Shown here: piece by piece, positions 1 through 8,272 of the stretch
Layout: each line of letters starts with the position of its first letter
How positions within the stretch are numbered: the stretch's first letter is position 1
Assembly: GCA_023430325.1 (NCBI GenBank)
Contig: JAEZAU010000190.1
Span: forward strand, 1-34,509
Direction of reading: 5' to 3'
DNA from: Bacteroidota bacterium
Lineage (GTDB): Bacteria; Bacteroidota; Bacteroidia; Flavobacteriales_F; PHOS-HE28
Length of the DNA stretch: 34,509 bases
Notes under the pieces: model-generated
Seen by the model: only the letters and a program-made list of their open reading frames with translations
What the model was told of the DNA's origin: nothing
Database searches by the model: none
Position numbers and translations under genes: made by a program

Positions 1-2
1 TG

Positions 3-716
3 CTTGTTTCATTGATGCATGCGAACAACGAGATAGGTACACGCAACGATCTGCATGCGATCGGATCGCTTTGCCGCAAGTACAATGCGCTTTTCCATAG
101 TGATACGGTACAGACCATGGCGCATTACCGTTTCGACCTGAAGGAAATTCCCATCGATCTTCTCGCCGCATCGGCACATAAATTCCATGGGCCGAAAGGG
201 ATCGGATTCCTCTACATGCGCAGCGGTGTGGGCTTGAAGACGATGATCCACGGCGGATCACAGGAACGCAACATGCGCGGTGGTACCGAGAACCTTGCGG
301 GTATCGTTGGCCTGGCCAAGGCGATGGAGATCAGTTATCGCGATCTGGAGGAACATGAGAAGCACATCCGATCGATAAAGAAGCACATGATCGCGCGGTT
401 GAAGGAGGAAATTCCCGGTATCGTGATCAATGGTGATGCATCGGAGGATTCGCTGTATACGGTGCTCAACGTGCGTTTCCCCGATGATGGCCGCAGCGAG
501 ATGCTGCTGTACAACCTTGACATCGAAGGGATCGCGTGCAGCGGCGGCAGCGCCTGTAGCAGCGGAAGCAACAAAGGTTCACATGTGATGGCGGCTCTTT
601 ATCCCGATGTGATGGGCGCGAACATCCGTTTCTCGTTCAGCCGGTACAACACGAAAGAAGAGATCGACCGAACGGTGGAGGCGTTGAAGAGGATCTTTCA
701 GTTGGTGGTGGCGTAA
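3..716 (+). CDS. Cysteine desulfurase, IscS/NifS family (5' end cut off by window edge)
   Basis: PLP-dependent enzyme that removes sulfur from L-cysteine as an enzyme-bound persulfide for Fe-S cluster or tRNA thiolation. The window starts inside the gene: the frame is open from base 3 and begins LVSLMHANNEIGT, the family's conserved stretch. Next come HSDTVQTMAH (aspartate that contacts the PLP ring), SAHKFHGPKG (the lysine that forms the Schiff base) and, near the end, SGGSACSSGS, whose cysteine carries the persulfide. The TTG and ATG codons at 12-17 are internal, because the homologous protein continues upstream. The C-terminal two thirds are intact and about 237 residues are visible. Family assignment is firm; whether it serves Fe-S assembly or tRNA modification cannot be read from this fragment. 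Confidence 0.95.
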   Translation, partial: LVSLMHANNEIGTRNDLHAIGSLCRKYNALFHSDTVQTMAHYRFDLKEIPIDLLAASAHKFHGPKGIGFLYMRSGVGLKTMIHGGSQERNMRGGTENLAGIVGLAKAMEISYRDLEEHEKHIRSIKKHMIARLKEEIPGIVINGDASEDSLYTVLNVRFPDDGRSEMLLYNLDIEGIACSGGSACSSGSNKGSHVMAALYPDVMGANIRFSFSRYNTKEEIDRTVEALKRIFQLVVA

Positions 717-719
717 GGG

Positions 720-747
720 AAGCTTCAAGCTACAAGGCACAAGCTTC
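720..747. repeat. Four tandem heptamers, AAGCTTC-like
   Basis: Directly after the cysteine desulfurase stop, four 7-base units lie in exact phase: AAGCTTC, AAGCTAC, AAGGCAC, AAGCTTC. The first and last are identical and the middle two differ by one or three bases. The block lies in the 63-base gap between converging genes. No function is evident. Confidence 0.6.
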
Positions 748-779
748 GTCCCAGGACACGAATTCCAACCGATCCGATC

Positions 780-1412
780 TCACGGCGCGGCCGTCTGATC
801 TATGCCCGGTATCTCCGTACACGCACCACGCGCGGCCAGCTCCAATGTCTTCGATAAACGTTCCTGGTCCATGAACTGCTGCTCCACCGGTATCTCGCCA
901 TCAAGGTCCATCAACGTGGTCACTTCCTGCACGGTGCCATCAGCCTGGTGAATGCGCTCGAACCAGATGACGCCGCCTGTCTCGGCGAGCACTTCTCCAT
1001 AAAAGACACGGCCTTCATAATACGGATCGCCCGTTTCGCCATCGAGGATGCGGCCCGGATAGTAGCGTGCATTTGCTCCATTGGCCACCTGCAATGCACC
1101 ATCCGAAGGTGAATGGATGTACAAGGCGAGTTCAGCATCGCATTCGGTGCAATGGCGGCCGGCCATGATCAGCCAGGGCATGCCGCCATGGCGTTGCACC
1201 TGGCCGATGTAACGCAGATCGTAAAGACCCGTTTCCATGCGCGTACCGTCCTCGAAGACCAAAGCGGAACTATCGGTCTCCTGGTAGATCAGCGGTATGG
1301 GGCGTGGATCGTACTTTGTTGCAGGAGCAGCATCCACGAGCGGGCCCTGGTCCACATCGGCAGATGCACAGGAAGCGATCAGTAATAGGAACGGAATGAA
1401 GCGATGGATCAT
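780..1412 (-). CDS. Putative lipoprotein of unknown function
   Basis: I do not recognise this family. The 210-residue product starts with a basic-hydrophobic stretch ending in a lipobox (LLIASC), so it is probably exported and lipid-anchored after Cys. The mature part is acidic and rich in aromatic and beta-type residues, with a HCTECD motif near the middle; its two cysteines could form a disulfide or bind metal, but nothing else supports either. An in-frame TTG at 1424 would extend it by four codons; I prefer the ATG at 1412, because a TAAATTGC stretch resembling a -7 promoter box lies just upstream and would leave little room for the longer start. It converges on the cysteine desulfurase gene and lies just downstream of the FMN reductase gene on the same strand. 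Confidence 0.75.
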   Translation of the reverse strand: MIHRFIPFLLLIASCASADVDQGPLVDAAPATKYDPRPIPLIYQETDSSALVFEDGTRMETGLYDLRYIGQVQRHGGMPWLIMAGRHCTECDAELALYIHSPSDGALQVANGANARYYPGRILDGETGDPYYEGRVFYGEVLAETGGVIWFERIHQADGTVQEVTTLMDLDGEIPVEQQFMDQERLSKTLELAARGACTEIPGIDQTAAP

Positions 1413-1434
1413 GGGGATATGCAATTTAATGCGA

Positions 1435-2004
1435 TCATGCCCCGGTGTCCATACGCTTCTTCGCCTCCACCGCCCACATCAACGAATTTAGGAAAGCCTT
1501 GGATCGCTTCTCCCATGCTTCCTTGTCTGCCGGTCCACCGCTCTCATTGAAATTATCGCCGACATTCGGCACCTGCATGGCACCGGGCACCACCCAGCCA
1601 CGGATCTTCCATAAGCTGAAAAGCAGCGAGACCATGGTCTGAGATCCGCCGAAATTCCCATTGGATACCGTGCTGATCGCGATCGGCTTGTTCTTCCAAT
1701 CCTCGGTGAGCAGATCGATGACGTTCTTCAAACTCGCCGGCATGGTGCCGTTATACTCGGGTGTTACCATGATGACACCATCAGCATGACGGATGCGCTC
1801 GGCGAAGTCCACGATGTTCGGCGCAGGATCCTTCATGAACTTCAAGCGCTCAGGAAAGAGCGGAAAGTTGAATTGCAGCAGATCGAGCATGTCGGCCTTA
1901 AGACCCTCTGTGGCATTGATGGTCTGTTCAAGATATCGGGCAACACGGTGGCTCTTGCGGCCTTCACGAACACTGGCGGAAATAATGGCTATGGTCATGG
2001 ACAT
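1435..2004 (-). CDS. NADPH-dependent FMN reductase family protein
   Basis: Flavodoxin-like flavoprotein (FMN_red, PF03358) that typically reduces FMN, quinones or other electrophiles with NAD(P)H in the cytoplasm. Seen in the sequence: the N-terminal flavin phosphate-binding loop ISASVREGRKSHRVA, the hallmark PEYNGTMPASLKNVID near residue 90, and STVSNGNFGGSQTM in the C-terminal half. At 189 residues it matches the family's usual 170-200. The frame stays open upstream to 2295, but that part is arginine- and proline-rich translation of a palindromic element, so I take the ATG at 2004 (another ATG lies at 1998). It is followed by the lipoprotein gene 22 bases downstream. The substrate is unknown. 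Confidence 0.92.
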   Translation of the reverse strand: MSMTIAIISASVREGRKSHRVARYLEQTINATEGLKADMLDLLQFNFPLFPERLKFMKDPAPNIVDFAERIRHADGVIMVTPEYNGTMPASLKNVIDLLTEDWKNKPIAISTVSNGNFGGSQTMVSLLFSLWKIRGWVVPGAMQVPNVGDNFNESGGPADKEAWEKRSKAFLNSLMWAVEAKKRMDTGA

Positions 2005-2065
2005 TATGGGATGTATGAGGGTACAAAGATCGGCATAAGCAAAAGTGTGGTGCCTGGGGGCGTGT

Positions 2066-2266
2066 CCCCGCGCCGGCATTCTGATGACAGCATGCCGGAC
2101 GCGGGGCCGGGCTCTTGTTGCAAGTCCTCCCCCGGCGGCCGGGGTGCGGGCTTTCCACGCCGATCCCTTACGCGCTTGCGCCCACGAGAATGATCTGCGC
2201 AAGGGATGGAAGTGGAAACCCCGCAAGCGAGGCTCTGCGAGTGCGGAGTTGCAACGGACAGCCCGG
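2066..2266. repeat. GC-rich nested palindromic element, possibly a structured RNA or repeat
   Basis: Three imperfect inverted repeats fill the space upstream of the FMN reductase gene. (a) 2066-2079 pairs with 2092-2106: 14 pairs with one bulged base and a 12-base loop. (b) 2145-2173 pairs with 2197-2225: about 24 of 29 positions match, with arms beginning TGCGGG and ending ATCCCTTACGC. (c) 2107-2127 pairs with 2245-2266, around CCGGGCT and GTTGCAA, and encloses (b). The result is one long arm next to a shorter hairpin. The region has no plausible coding sequence and is richer in GC than its flanks. From memory, similar AGGGATNGAAG...AGCCCG words recur between genes in other Bacteroidota, but I could not search for them. 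Confidence 0.7.
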
Positions 2267-2306
2267 TGCCGCGGCTTTGCGCTGCATGCGCCCAAAAACG
2301 GAAATG

Positions 2307-2329
2307 AAAAAAGGCCGGATGGTCCGGCC
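2307..2329 (-). terminator. Rho-independent terminator of the Spy/CpxP-like gene
   Basis: On the minus strand GGCCGGA-CCA-TCCGGCC forms a 7-bp GC hairpin followed by six T residues. It lies 24 bases past the stop of the gene ending at 2354. Confidence 0.85.
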
Positions 2330-2353
2330 CTCTTCCTTTTCGATCTATTGGAA

Positions 2354-2758
2354 TTACTCCTTGTCGCGGTTGTCGCTGTTCACTTCACGTGAAGTAGCGT
2401 CCTTCTTGCGCTCCATGTCATCTGCCTTACCGGGACCGGCAAGCGCCATGTACTTCTCATACTGCTCATCGGTGAGCACTTCGCGAACACGGGCCTGGTG
2501 CTTGGCCTTCACTTCGGCGGTGGCGTTGGTGTCCTCGGCCTTCACAGCAGCACAATCGCGGGCGCAATCGGCGTGGATCTCACGGATCGCTGTCTCTTGA
2601 TCGGCGGTGAGGCCCAGTTGCTTCACGGCACCCATGTCAGGCATTTCGCATACATGCTTCACGCCTTGGGCCTTTGTTGCTTTATCGGTGTCTGCTGTTT
2701 GTGCAGAGACCGCGGTGGTGAGTGCCAGGGCACATACCAGACTGAAAATCGTCTTCAT
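2354..2758 (-). CDS. Small periplasmic Spy/CpxP-like helical protein
   Basis: A 134-residue secreted protein with a clear signal peptide (residues 1-19, cut after AVSAQ). The mature chain is charged and helical, and carries LTADQETAIREIH and VLTDEQYEKYMAL, which resemble the paired LTxxQ-type motifs of the Spy/CpxP/zinc-resistance group of periplasmic chaperones and metal sensors. It also has three cysteines (CEMPD, CARDC) that could bind metal or form disulfides. The tail is very acidic and basic (ERKKDATSREVNSDNRDKE). It lies just downstream of the efflux operon but has 54 bases of its own upstream sequence and its own terminator. An envelope stress or metal role is inference from the motif only. 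Confidence 0.75.
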   Translation of the reverse strand: MKTIFSLVCALALTTAVSAQTADTDKATKAQGVKHVCEMPDMGAVKQLGLTADQETAIREIHADCARDCAAVKAEDTNATAEVKAKHQARVREVLTDEQYEKYMALAGPGKADDMERKKDATSREVNSDNRDKE

Positions 2759-2812
2759 CTTGACTGAAAAGTTTTGTGGCCGCTGTTTAACAAAGGCCGT
2801 TCCGATCGAGGG

Positions 2813-4129
2813 TCAAAGCAGCCCACCTGCCAGCACTTTTAGACGAAGCTCAGCTATCTGCGCCTCATAACGTGCTATCAATAGACGATCTTCAGCATCC
2901 ATATAGCCCTGTTGTATGTCCCTGAGTTCTACGGGGGTCAACAGTCCGATGCGGTAACTCTCCAACGCCACATCCACCTGACGCCTTATGCCCACAAGAT
3001 CCTGTTCTTCCAGAGCCACCCGCTGCCGTGCGAGTTGATGGTCGGTCCAGCCCTCAAGGACCTGTTGTTCTAGCCTCAACGCCATCTCTTCTGTGGTGAG
3101 TGCCGCCTGCTCCTGTTGGATCTTCGCCACCCGCATGGCACGATCGGCCCGCCCACCACTGAACAACGGAATGCTTACCCGCGCACCATAGTTGGGGCCA
3201 AGACTGCGATTACTCTGTAAGATGCCGACATCTGAAGTGCTTTGTGTATATCCGTAATTGCCATAGATGGAAAGGCGCGGGAACAATGCGCCGCGTAATT
3301 CACGCACGGCGATATCTGAGGTGAGCTGTAATTGCTGTGCCTGTAGAAGACCACTGTTATTGCTTCTTGCCTGTTGCTGTATGGTGGCCAGATCCAACTC
3401 TCCGGTCACTGGAATGGTATCAAGCACACCGATCGGCATCGAGGGATCGGATCCCAACAGAACATTCAGTTGAGCCGTTGCGTTGGCAGCCTGTGCCTTC
3501 ATTTCCAATACAGCTGCAGAATCTGCACTGAGGTCCAGCCGGGCCTGCACCACTACAAGCCCACTCGCTGTCCCTATCCGTTCACCGGCCTCAGCTATGG
3601 CCAGTCTTTCCTTCGAGGTACGCACACCTTCGCGGCGTACTTCGATCGCTTTCTGGATCTGCACCACCTGGTAGTAAGTGGCCAGCACATCGAAGATGGT
3701 GGTCTCGATCTCCTGCCGAAGCCGGGTCCTGCCGAGCAGGGCCAGTGTGGCCAGTCGTTCGCGTGTGGCGAACATCGTCAATCCATCAAAAATGGTCCAT
3801 TCAGCAGTGAGGTCCACATCGGCGGCCCTGATGTTGGCATTATCGGCCTCGCGTACATCGCCGTTGAAGAACTGCTGGCGCGTAGCGCTGTTGTTGATAT
3901 CATAAGTGCCGGTAAGGCCTACGATCGGAAGCATGCCGGCCTCACCCGGATGATCCAGAAGTTCCGCAGCATCGGCTTCCAGCTTCGCCAGCCTTATTCC
4001 GTGGTTCTTTTCCAGCGCCATGGCCACCGCTTCTGTGGCCGTAAGCTTCAACGTATCCTGGGACATCGATCCGATAGGGATCATCATCAGCACAGGCAGG
4101 AGCGATCGATATGTCATCAGCCTAAACAT
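2813..4129 (-). CDS. TolC-family outer membrane efflux protein
   Basis: Outer-membrane channel of a tripartite efflux system. The product has 438 residues, matching TolC-family proteins. A signal peptide ends near SMSQ (residue ~24); the rest is long amphipathic helices in two related halves, with typical features such as AEWTIFDGLTMFATRERL and IPLFSGGRADRAMRVAKIQQEQA in equivalent places of the two halves, and a C-terminal RYEAQIAELRLKVLAGGLL. The start at 4129 overlaps the end of the pump gene by 8 bases; a second ATG at 4117 is possible. It is the last gene of the marR-adaptor-pump-channel operon, so it is very likely dedicated to that pump. Confidence 0.94.
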   Translation of the reverse strand: MFRLMTYRSLLPVLMMIPIGSMSQDTLKLTATEAVAMALEKNHGIRLAKLEADAAELLDHPGEAGMLPIVGLTGTYDINNSATRQQFFNGDVREADNANIRAADVDLTAEWTIFDGLTMFATRERLATLALLGRTRLRQEIETTIFDVLATYYQVVQIQKAIEVRREGVRTSKERLAIAEAGERIGTASGLVVVQARLDLSADSAAVLEMKAQAANATAQLNVLLGSDPSMPIGVLDTIPVTGELDLATIQQQARSNNSGLLQAQQLQLTSDIAVRELRGALFPRLSIYGNYGYTQSTSDVGILQSNRSLGPNYGARVSIPLFSGGRADRAMRVAKIQQEQAALTTEEMALRLEQQVLEGWTDHQLARQRVALEEQDLVGIRRQVDVALESYRIGLLTPVELRDIQQGYMDAEDRLLIARYEAQIAELRLKVLAGGLL

Positions 4130-7100
4130 CTGACCCAGGAATGGCGTGTTTGCGTGTGGACAGATAGCTGTAGAGGGCCGGCACTACGTACAACGTAAGG
4201 ATCAATGCGAACAACAACCCACCGATGATCACGATGCCCATGGGGATACGGCTTTTCGCGGCAGCCCCCAGCCCCAGAGCGATCGGCAGGGCACCCAGTA
4301 TGGTGGCCAGGCTGGTCATCAGGATCGGGCGAAAACGCTGGCGCGAAGCATCTATCACCGCATCCCATTTCTTGAGCCCTTGCTCCTGCTTCTGGTTCGC
4401 GAACTCAACGATGAGGATGCCGTTCTTGGTCACAAGGCCTATGAGCACGATGATGCCGATCTGTGAGAAGATGTTGAGCGAATGGCCGCCAAGCCAGAGG
4501 CTGAGGACAGCCCCGGCCAGGGCCAGCGGCACGGTGAACATCACGATCAAGGGATCCATCCAGCTTTCGAACTGTGCTGCCAGCATGAGGAATACCAATG
4601 CAAGGGCAAGGATGAGGGCGAACTGGAGGCTTGATGCACTGTCGGCGAATTCCTTGCTGAGACCGGCCAATGCCGTACTGAAACTTTCATCCAGCACATC
4701 CGCAGCTATCGCATCCATGGCCTCGATGCCGTCGGCGATCGTGAGGCCAGGCGCTGGATCGGCACTTACTGTAGCGCTCACGTACCTGTTGTAACGGTAA
4801 AGCTGCGGCGGGCTGCTCCGATCGGTCATGCGCACCAGATTGTCCAGCTGGATCAATTCACCCTTATCGTTCCTTACATATGCACTGGCAAGGTCCAGCG
4901 GCTGATCGCGCTGGTTGCGCATGGCCTGCCCGATGACCTGGTACTGCTTCCCCTTGAAGATGAAATAGCCGAAGCGCTGGCCGCTGAAATACAGCTGCAG
5001 GGTCTCGGCGATATCCCTCACCGTGACCCCCATGGCTCGGGCGCGATCGCGATCGATCTCGATGCTCAGCTCAGGCTTGTTGAATTTCAGGTTGAGGTCC
5101 GAAACGCGGAACGTCGGATCGTTCTGTACGCGCTGCATGAACTCCGGGATCACATTGCGCAATCTTTCAAAGTCCGGTGCCTGTATCACGTACTGTACGG
5201 GCAGACCGCTGTTGCGTCCACCGCCGATCGTTGGCTCCTGCACCACGAAGCTGCGGGCGAGATTGTGCTTCTGCACCCAGCCTGTGATCATCCTGGCAAG
5301 TTCATCCTGGCTGCGCTCACGTTCTGCCGGATCGACAAGTCCTACTCGCACGAAACCCGAATTGCTGGAGATCGATGCGCCGAAACCGGGTGATGTCACG
5401 CTCAGGATCGTGGATCGTTCCGGAAGCGTATCCACCGTTTCGATGACATCCACCAGATAATCGTTCATCAACTCGAAACTCGTCCCTTCCGGCGCAGTGC
5501 TCATCACCATGAAACGGCTTTTGTCCTCCATGGGCGCGAGTTCCGAAGGCAAGGTGGATCCAAGGCCGATGATGATCGCCAGGCTGATGCCCATGATCAC
5601 CAGTGCGAGCCATCTGCGTCGCAGGAATTTTTCCAGCGAACGGGAATAAGCCGCGGCCATGCGATCGAAGATCTTCTCGGTGGCCACAAAGAACCGGTTG
5701 TGCCTGGGTGTCTTGCGCAACCAGCGTGAGCTCATCATCGGTGTGAGGGTGAGCGAAACCAGCGCCGAGATCACCACCGCGCCGGAGACCACCAGCGCGA
5801 ATTCACGGAACAGCCTTCCGGTGAGGCCTTGCAGAAACACGATCGGGAGGAACACGGCCACAAGAACCACGGTGGTGGCGATGACGGCGAAGGTGATCTC
5901 CTTCATGCCTTGATGACCTGCCTTGATCGGATCCATGCCATCCTCGATCTTGGCGTAGATGTTCTCCAGTACAACGATGGCATCATCCACCACAATACCG
6001 GTGGCCAGCACAATACCCAGAAGTGTGAGTATGTTGATGGAGAACCCGAACAGGTACATCAGGAAGAATGCCCCGATCAAGGAGATCGGTATGGCGATCA
6101 CCGGGATCAACGTAGTGCGCCAGTCGCGCAGGAAGATGAAGATCACCAGCACCACAAGGATGAACGCCAGCAGGATGGTCTCCTGCACTTCATGGATCGC
6201 CTTGCGGATGCCGACGGTGGTATCAAGCGCAAGGTTGTATCGCAGATCTGCCGGCAGTTCGGCCTTGATCTGATCGGTACGCTTGTAGAACTCATCAGCG
6301 ATCTCGATGTAGTTCGATCCGGCCTGTGGGGTCACAGCCACGGCGACCTGTGGTACCGCACCTATCCCGCGCAGCACCGTTCTCTCATTCTCAGGAAGCA
6401 ACCGTGCTTCACCGATATCCCGCAGCCGTATCACCGTGCCGGCATCTTCACGGATTATGATGTCACTGAACTCTTCCTCGGTGGTGAGCCGGCCCATGGT
6501 ACGTATGCTCAGTTCAGTGCGATAACCTTCTATGCGGCCGCTCGGCAGCTCAACGTTCTCGCGCTCCAGCGCTGCGCGCACATCGCCGGGTGTTATTCCA
6601 TACCCCGCCATGCGCACCGGATCGAGCAGGAGCTTCATGCTGTACCGCTTCTCTCCCCAGATACGGATCTCACTCACGCTTGGGATGGTCTGCAATCTTT
6701 CCTTGAACTGGTCGTTCGCGATCTCGGACAGCTCCAGCAGTGTACGTTGATCGCTCTGAATGGTCATGGAAAGGATCGGGCTGGCATCGGCATCGCTTTT
6801 CACCACGATCGGTGGTTCCACATCCGGCGGAAGATTGCGAATGGCACGGCTCACGCGATCGCGCACATCATTGGCGGCGGCCTCCAGGTCCACATCAAGC
6901 TCGAACTCCACGGTGATCGTGCTGCGTCCGTCACTGCTAACACTGGTGAGCGATCGTATGCCTGCGATACCATTGATGCTTTCTTCCAGCGGTTCGGTGA
7001 TCTGGCTTTCGATGATATCGGCATTGGCGCCCACATAATTGGTGGTGACAGTGATCACCGGAGGATCCACGCTGGGGAATTCACGGATGCCGAGAAAATT

Positions 7101-7187
7101 GAATCCGACAGCACCGAACAGCACGATGACGATGCTGATCACCGATGCCAGTACAGGCCTGTTGATGCTGATCGACCCGATATTCAT
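4122..7187 (-). CDS. RND efflux pump, inner-membrane permease (AcrB/HAE1-like)
   Basis: Proton-driven multidrug-type exporter of 1021 residues, the standard size. It starts with the cytoplasmic and first-TM signature SISINRPVLASVISIVIVLFG, then the porter domain (TNYVGANADIIESQITEPLE), and the TM2-TM6 bundle with GIVVDDAIVVLENIYAKIEDG, the paired aspartates being the family's proton-relay site. The second repeat has LALVFLMLAAQFESWMDP and GLVTKNGILIVEFANQ. The sequence is complete and shows no frameshift. The ATGA at 7184-7187 joins its start to the adaptor stop, so it is probably translationally coupled. The MarR gene at the operon head points to induction by small aromatic or lipophilic compounds; the actual substrate cannot be read from sequence. 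Confidence 0.97.
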   Translation of the reverse strand: MNIGSISINRPVLASVISIVIVLFGAVGFNFLGIREFPSVDPPVITVTTNYVGANADIIESQITEPLEESINGIAGIRSLTSVSSDGRSTITVEFELDVDLEAAANDVRDRVSRAIRNLPPDVEPPIVVKSDADASPILSMTIQSDQRTLLELSEIANDQFKERLQTIPSVSEIRIWGEKRYSMKLLLDPVRMAGYGITPGDVRAALERENVELPSGRIEGYRTELSIRTMGRLTTEEEFSDIIIREDAGTVIRLRDIGEARLLPENERTVLRGIGAVPQVAVAVTPQAGSNYIEIADEFYKRTDQIKAELPADLRYNLALDTTVGIRKAIHEVQETILLAFILVVLVIFIFLRDWRTTLIPVIAIPISLIGAFFLMYLFGFSINILTLLGIVLATGIVVDDAIVVLENIYAKIEDGMDPIKAGHQGMKEITFAVIATTVVLVAVFLPIVFLQGLTGRLFREFALVVSGAVVISALVSLTLTPMMSSRWLRKTPRHNRFFVATEKIFDRMAAAYSRSLEKFLRRRWLALVIMGISLAIIIGLGSTLPSELAPMEDKSRFMVMSTAPEGTSFELMNDYLVDVIETVDTLPERSTILSVTSPGFGASISSNSGFVRVGLVDPAERERSQDELARMITGWVQKHNLARSFVVQEPTIGGGRNSGLPVQYVIQAPDFERLRNVIPEFMQRVQNDPTFRVSDLNLKFNKPELSIEIDRDRARAMGVTVRDIAETLQLYFSGQRFGYFIFKGKQYQVIGQAMRNQRDQPLDLASAYVRNDKGELIQLDNLVRMTDRSSPPQLYRYNRYVSATVSADPAPGLTIADGIEAMDAIAADVLDESFSTALAGLSKEFADSASSLQFALILALALVFLMLAAQFESWMDPLIVMFTVPLALAGAVLSLWLGGHSLNIFSQIGIIVLIGLVTKNGILIVEFANQKQEQGLKKWDAVIDASRQRFRPILMTSLATILGALPIALGLGAAAKSRIPMGIVIIGGLLFALILTLYVVPALYSYLSTRKHAIPGSDV

Positions 7188-8272
7188 CTTGCCTGGCTGA
7201 GCGTATCCGGCCGCTCTTCCTTTCGGGTGACCATCGGTACGGGATCAACGGGCATCCCGTCACGCAGGGCGAGCAGGCCCGTCACTACCACGGTATCTCC
7301 CTTATTCACGCCGGAGACCAGCTGTACCTCACGTGGCTGTCGAATGCCCACTTCGACCCTTGCCGAAGTTGCTTTTCCACCTTTCACGAGGATCACTTTC
7401 TGGCCCTGGATGTCAGGGATCAGTGCTTCGGTGGGGATCATCAATGCATCATCGATCCTTTCCATCTGCACTTTCACCCGCACGAATGCACCTGGCAACA
7501 ACCTCTTGTCCTTGTTCTCCGCCCTTGCGCGCACTTTGATGCTTCGAGTGGCGGGATCGACATGGGGTTCCACCGCATAGACCGTTCCTTCGAAAGTACC
7601 AGATGATCCTTCAACCGTGAATTCGATCCGAGCTCCCGATCTCATGCGATGGGCGAGCCGTTCGGGCACCGCCAGATCGATCTTCACAGGATCCAATTGC
7701 ACCAGTTTTCCAAGTTGCTGACCTGGCTGTACGAAACCGCCCACGCTCACATTGCGCAGACCCACATCGCCATTGAAAGGTGCATGTATGGTGGCCCTCG
7801 ATATGCGGATGCGCAACAGATCGGCCCTGGCCTCAAGAGCCGCGCGTTGGGCCCGTGCCTGATCGAGCTGTTGCTGGCTGATGCCGTTCACTGCAAGTAA
7901 TTGTTCGCGCCTGCGCTCATCTTCCTGTGCTAATTGAAGATCGGCCTCTATCTGCCTGAGTTCCGCATCAAGGTCGCTGTGATCGATCGCTATGAGCACC
8001 TGGCCTTTCCTGACCGTGCCTCCTTCTTCCATATCGATCCTAGTGACACGTCCCTGGATCTCACTGATGAGTTCCACTTCCTCATTGGGTAGCAAGGTTC
8101 CGGTAACGACGATCTCATTGTCCAGGGTCTGTGGCGCAAGGACCGTGGTCCGCACCCTGGTGGGTCCTTGTGATGTCGTAGCCGCAGCGGTCTCTTTCTC
8201 ATCACCTGAGCATGATGAGAAGCACAGGACAGATCCCATGATAATAGCCGTAAATGAATGCGCCATTCTCAT
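7184..8272 (-). CDS. RND efflux periplasmic adaptor (membrane fusion lipoprotein)
   Basis: Links the inner-membrane pump to the TolC channel. The 362-residue product begins with a lipoprotein signal (VLCFSSC), so it is anchored by lipid, as AcrA is. It has an N-terminal biotinyl-lipoyl half (EVELISEIQGRVTRIDMEEGGTVRKGQVLIAID), a helical hairpin (ADLQLAQEDERRREQLLA...QQQLDQARAQRAAL), the second lipoyl half (ATIHAPFNGDVGLRNVSVGGFVQPG) and beta-barrel/MP domains (DPATRSIKVRARAENKDKRLLPGAFVRVKV). Its start and stop both lie in ATGA overlaps with its neighbours, marR and the pump, so the three genes form one transcription unit. Confidence 0.96.
   Translation of the reverse strand: MRMAHSFTAIIMGSVLCFSSCSGDEKETAAATTSQGPTRVRTTVLAPQTLDNEIVVTGTLLPNEEVELISEIQGRVTRIDMEEGGTVRKGQVLIAIDHSDLDAELRQIEADLQLAQEDERRREQLLAVNGISQQQLDQARAQRAALEARADLLRIRISRATIHAPFNGDVGLRNVSVGGFVQPGQQLGKLVQLDPVKIDLAVPERLAHRMRSGARIEFTVEGSSGTFEGTVYAVEPHVDPATRSIKVRARAENKDKRLLPGAFVRVKVQMERIDDALMIPTEALIPDIQGQKVILVKGGKATSARVEVGIRQPREVQLVSGVNKGDTVVVTGLLALRDGMPVDPVPMVTRKEERPDTLSQAR

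Noticed and set aside
2066..2266. Palindromic element considered as an integron attC site or CRISPR repeat
   Set aside because: No cassette gene, integrase or repeated spacers; only one copy in the window.
2005..2295. N-terminal extension of the FMN reductase frame
   Set aside because: The translation is Arg/Pro/Ala-rich and runs through the palindromic element; the family N-terminus begins at 2004.
5829..7580. 583-codon open frame on the plus strand
   Set aside because: Lies antisense to the RND pump and adaptor genes; rich in His, Asp and Gln, typical of a shadow of a real gene, with no family motif.
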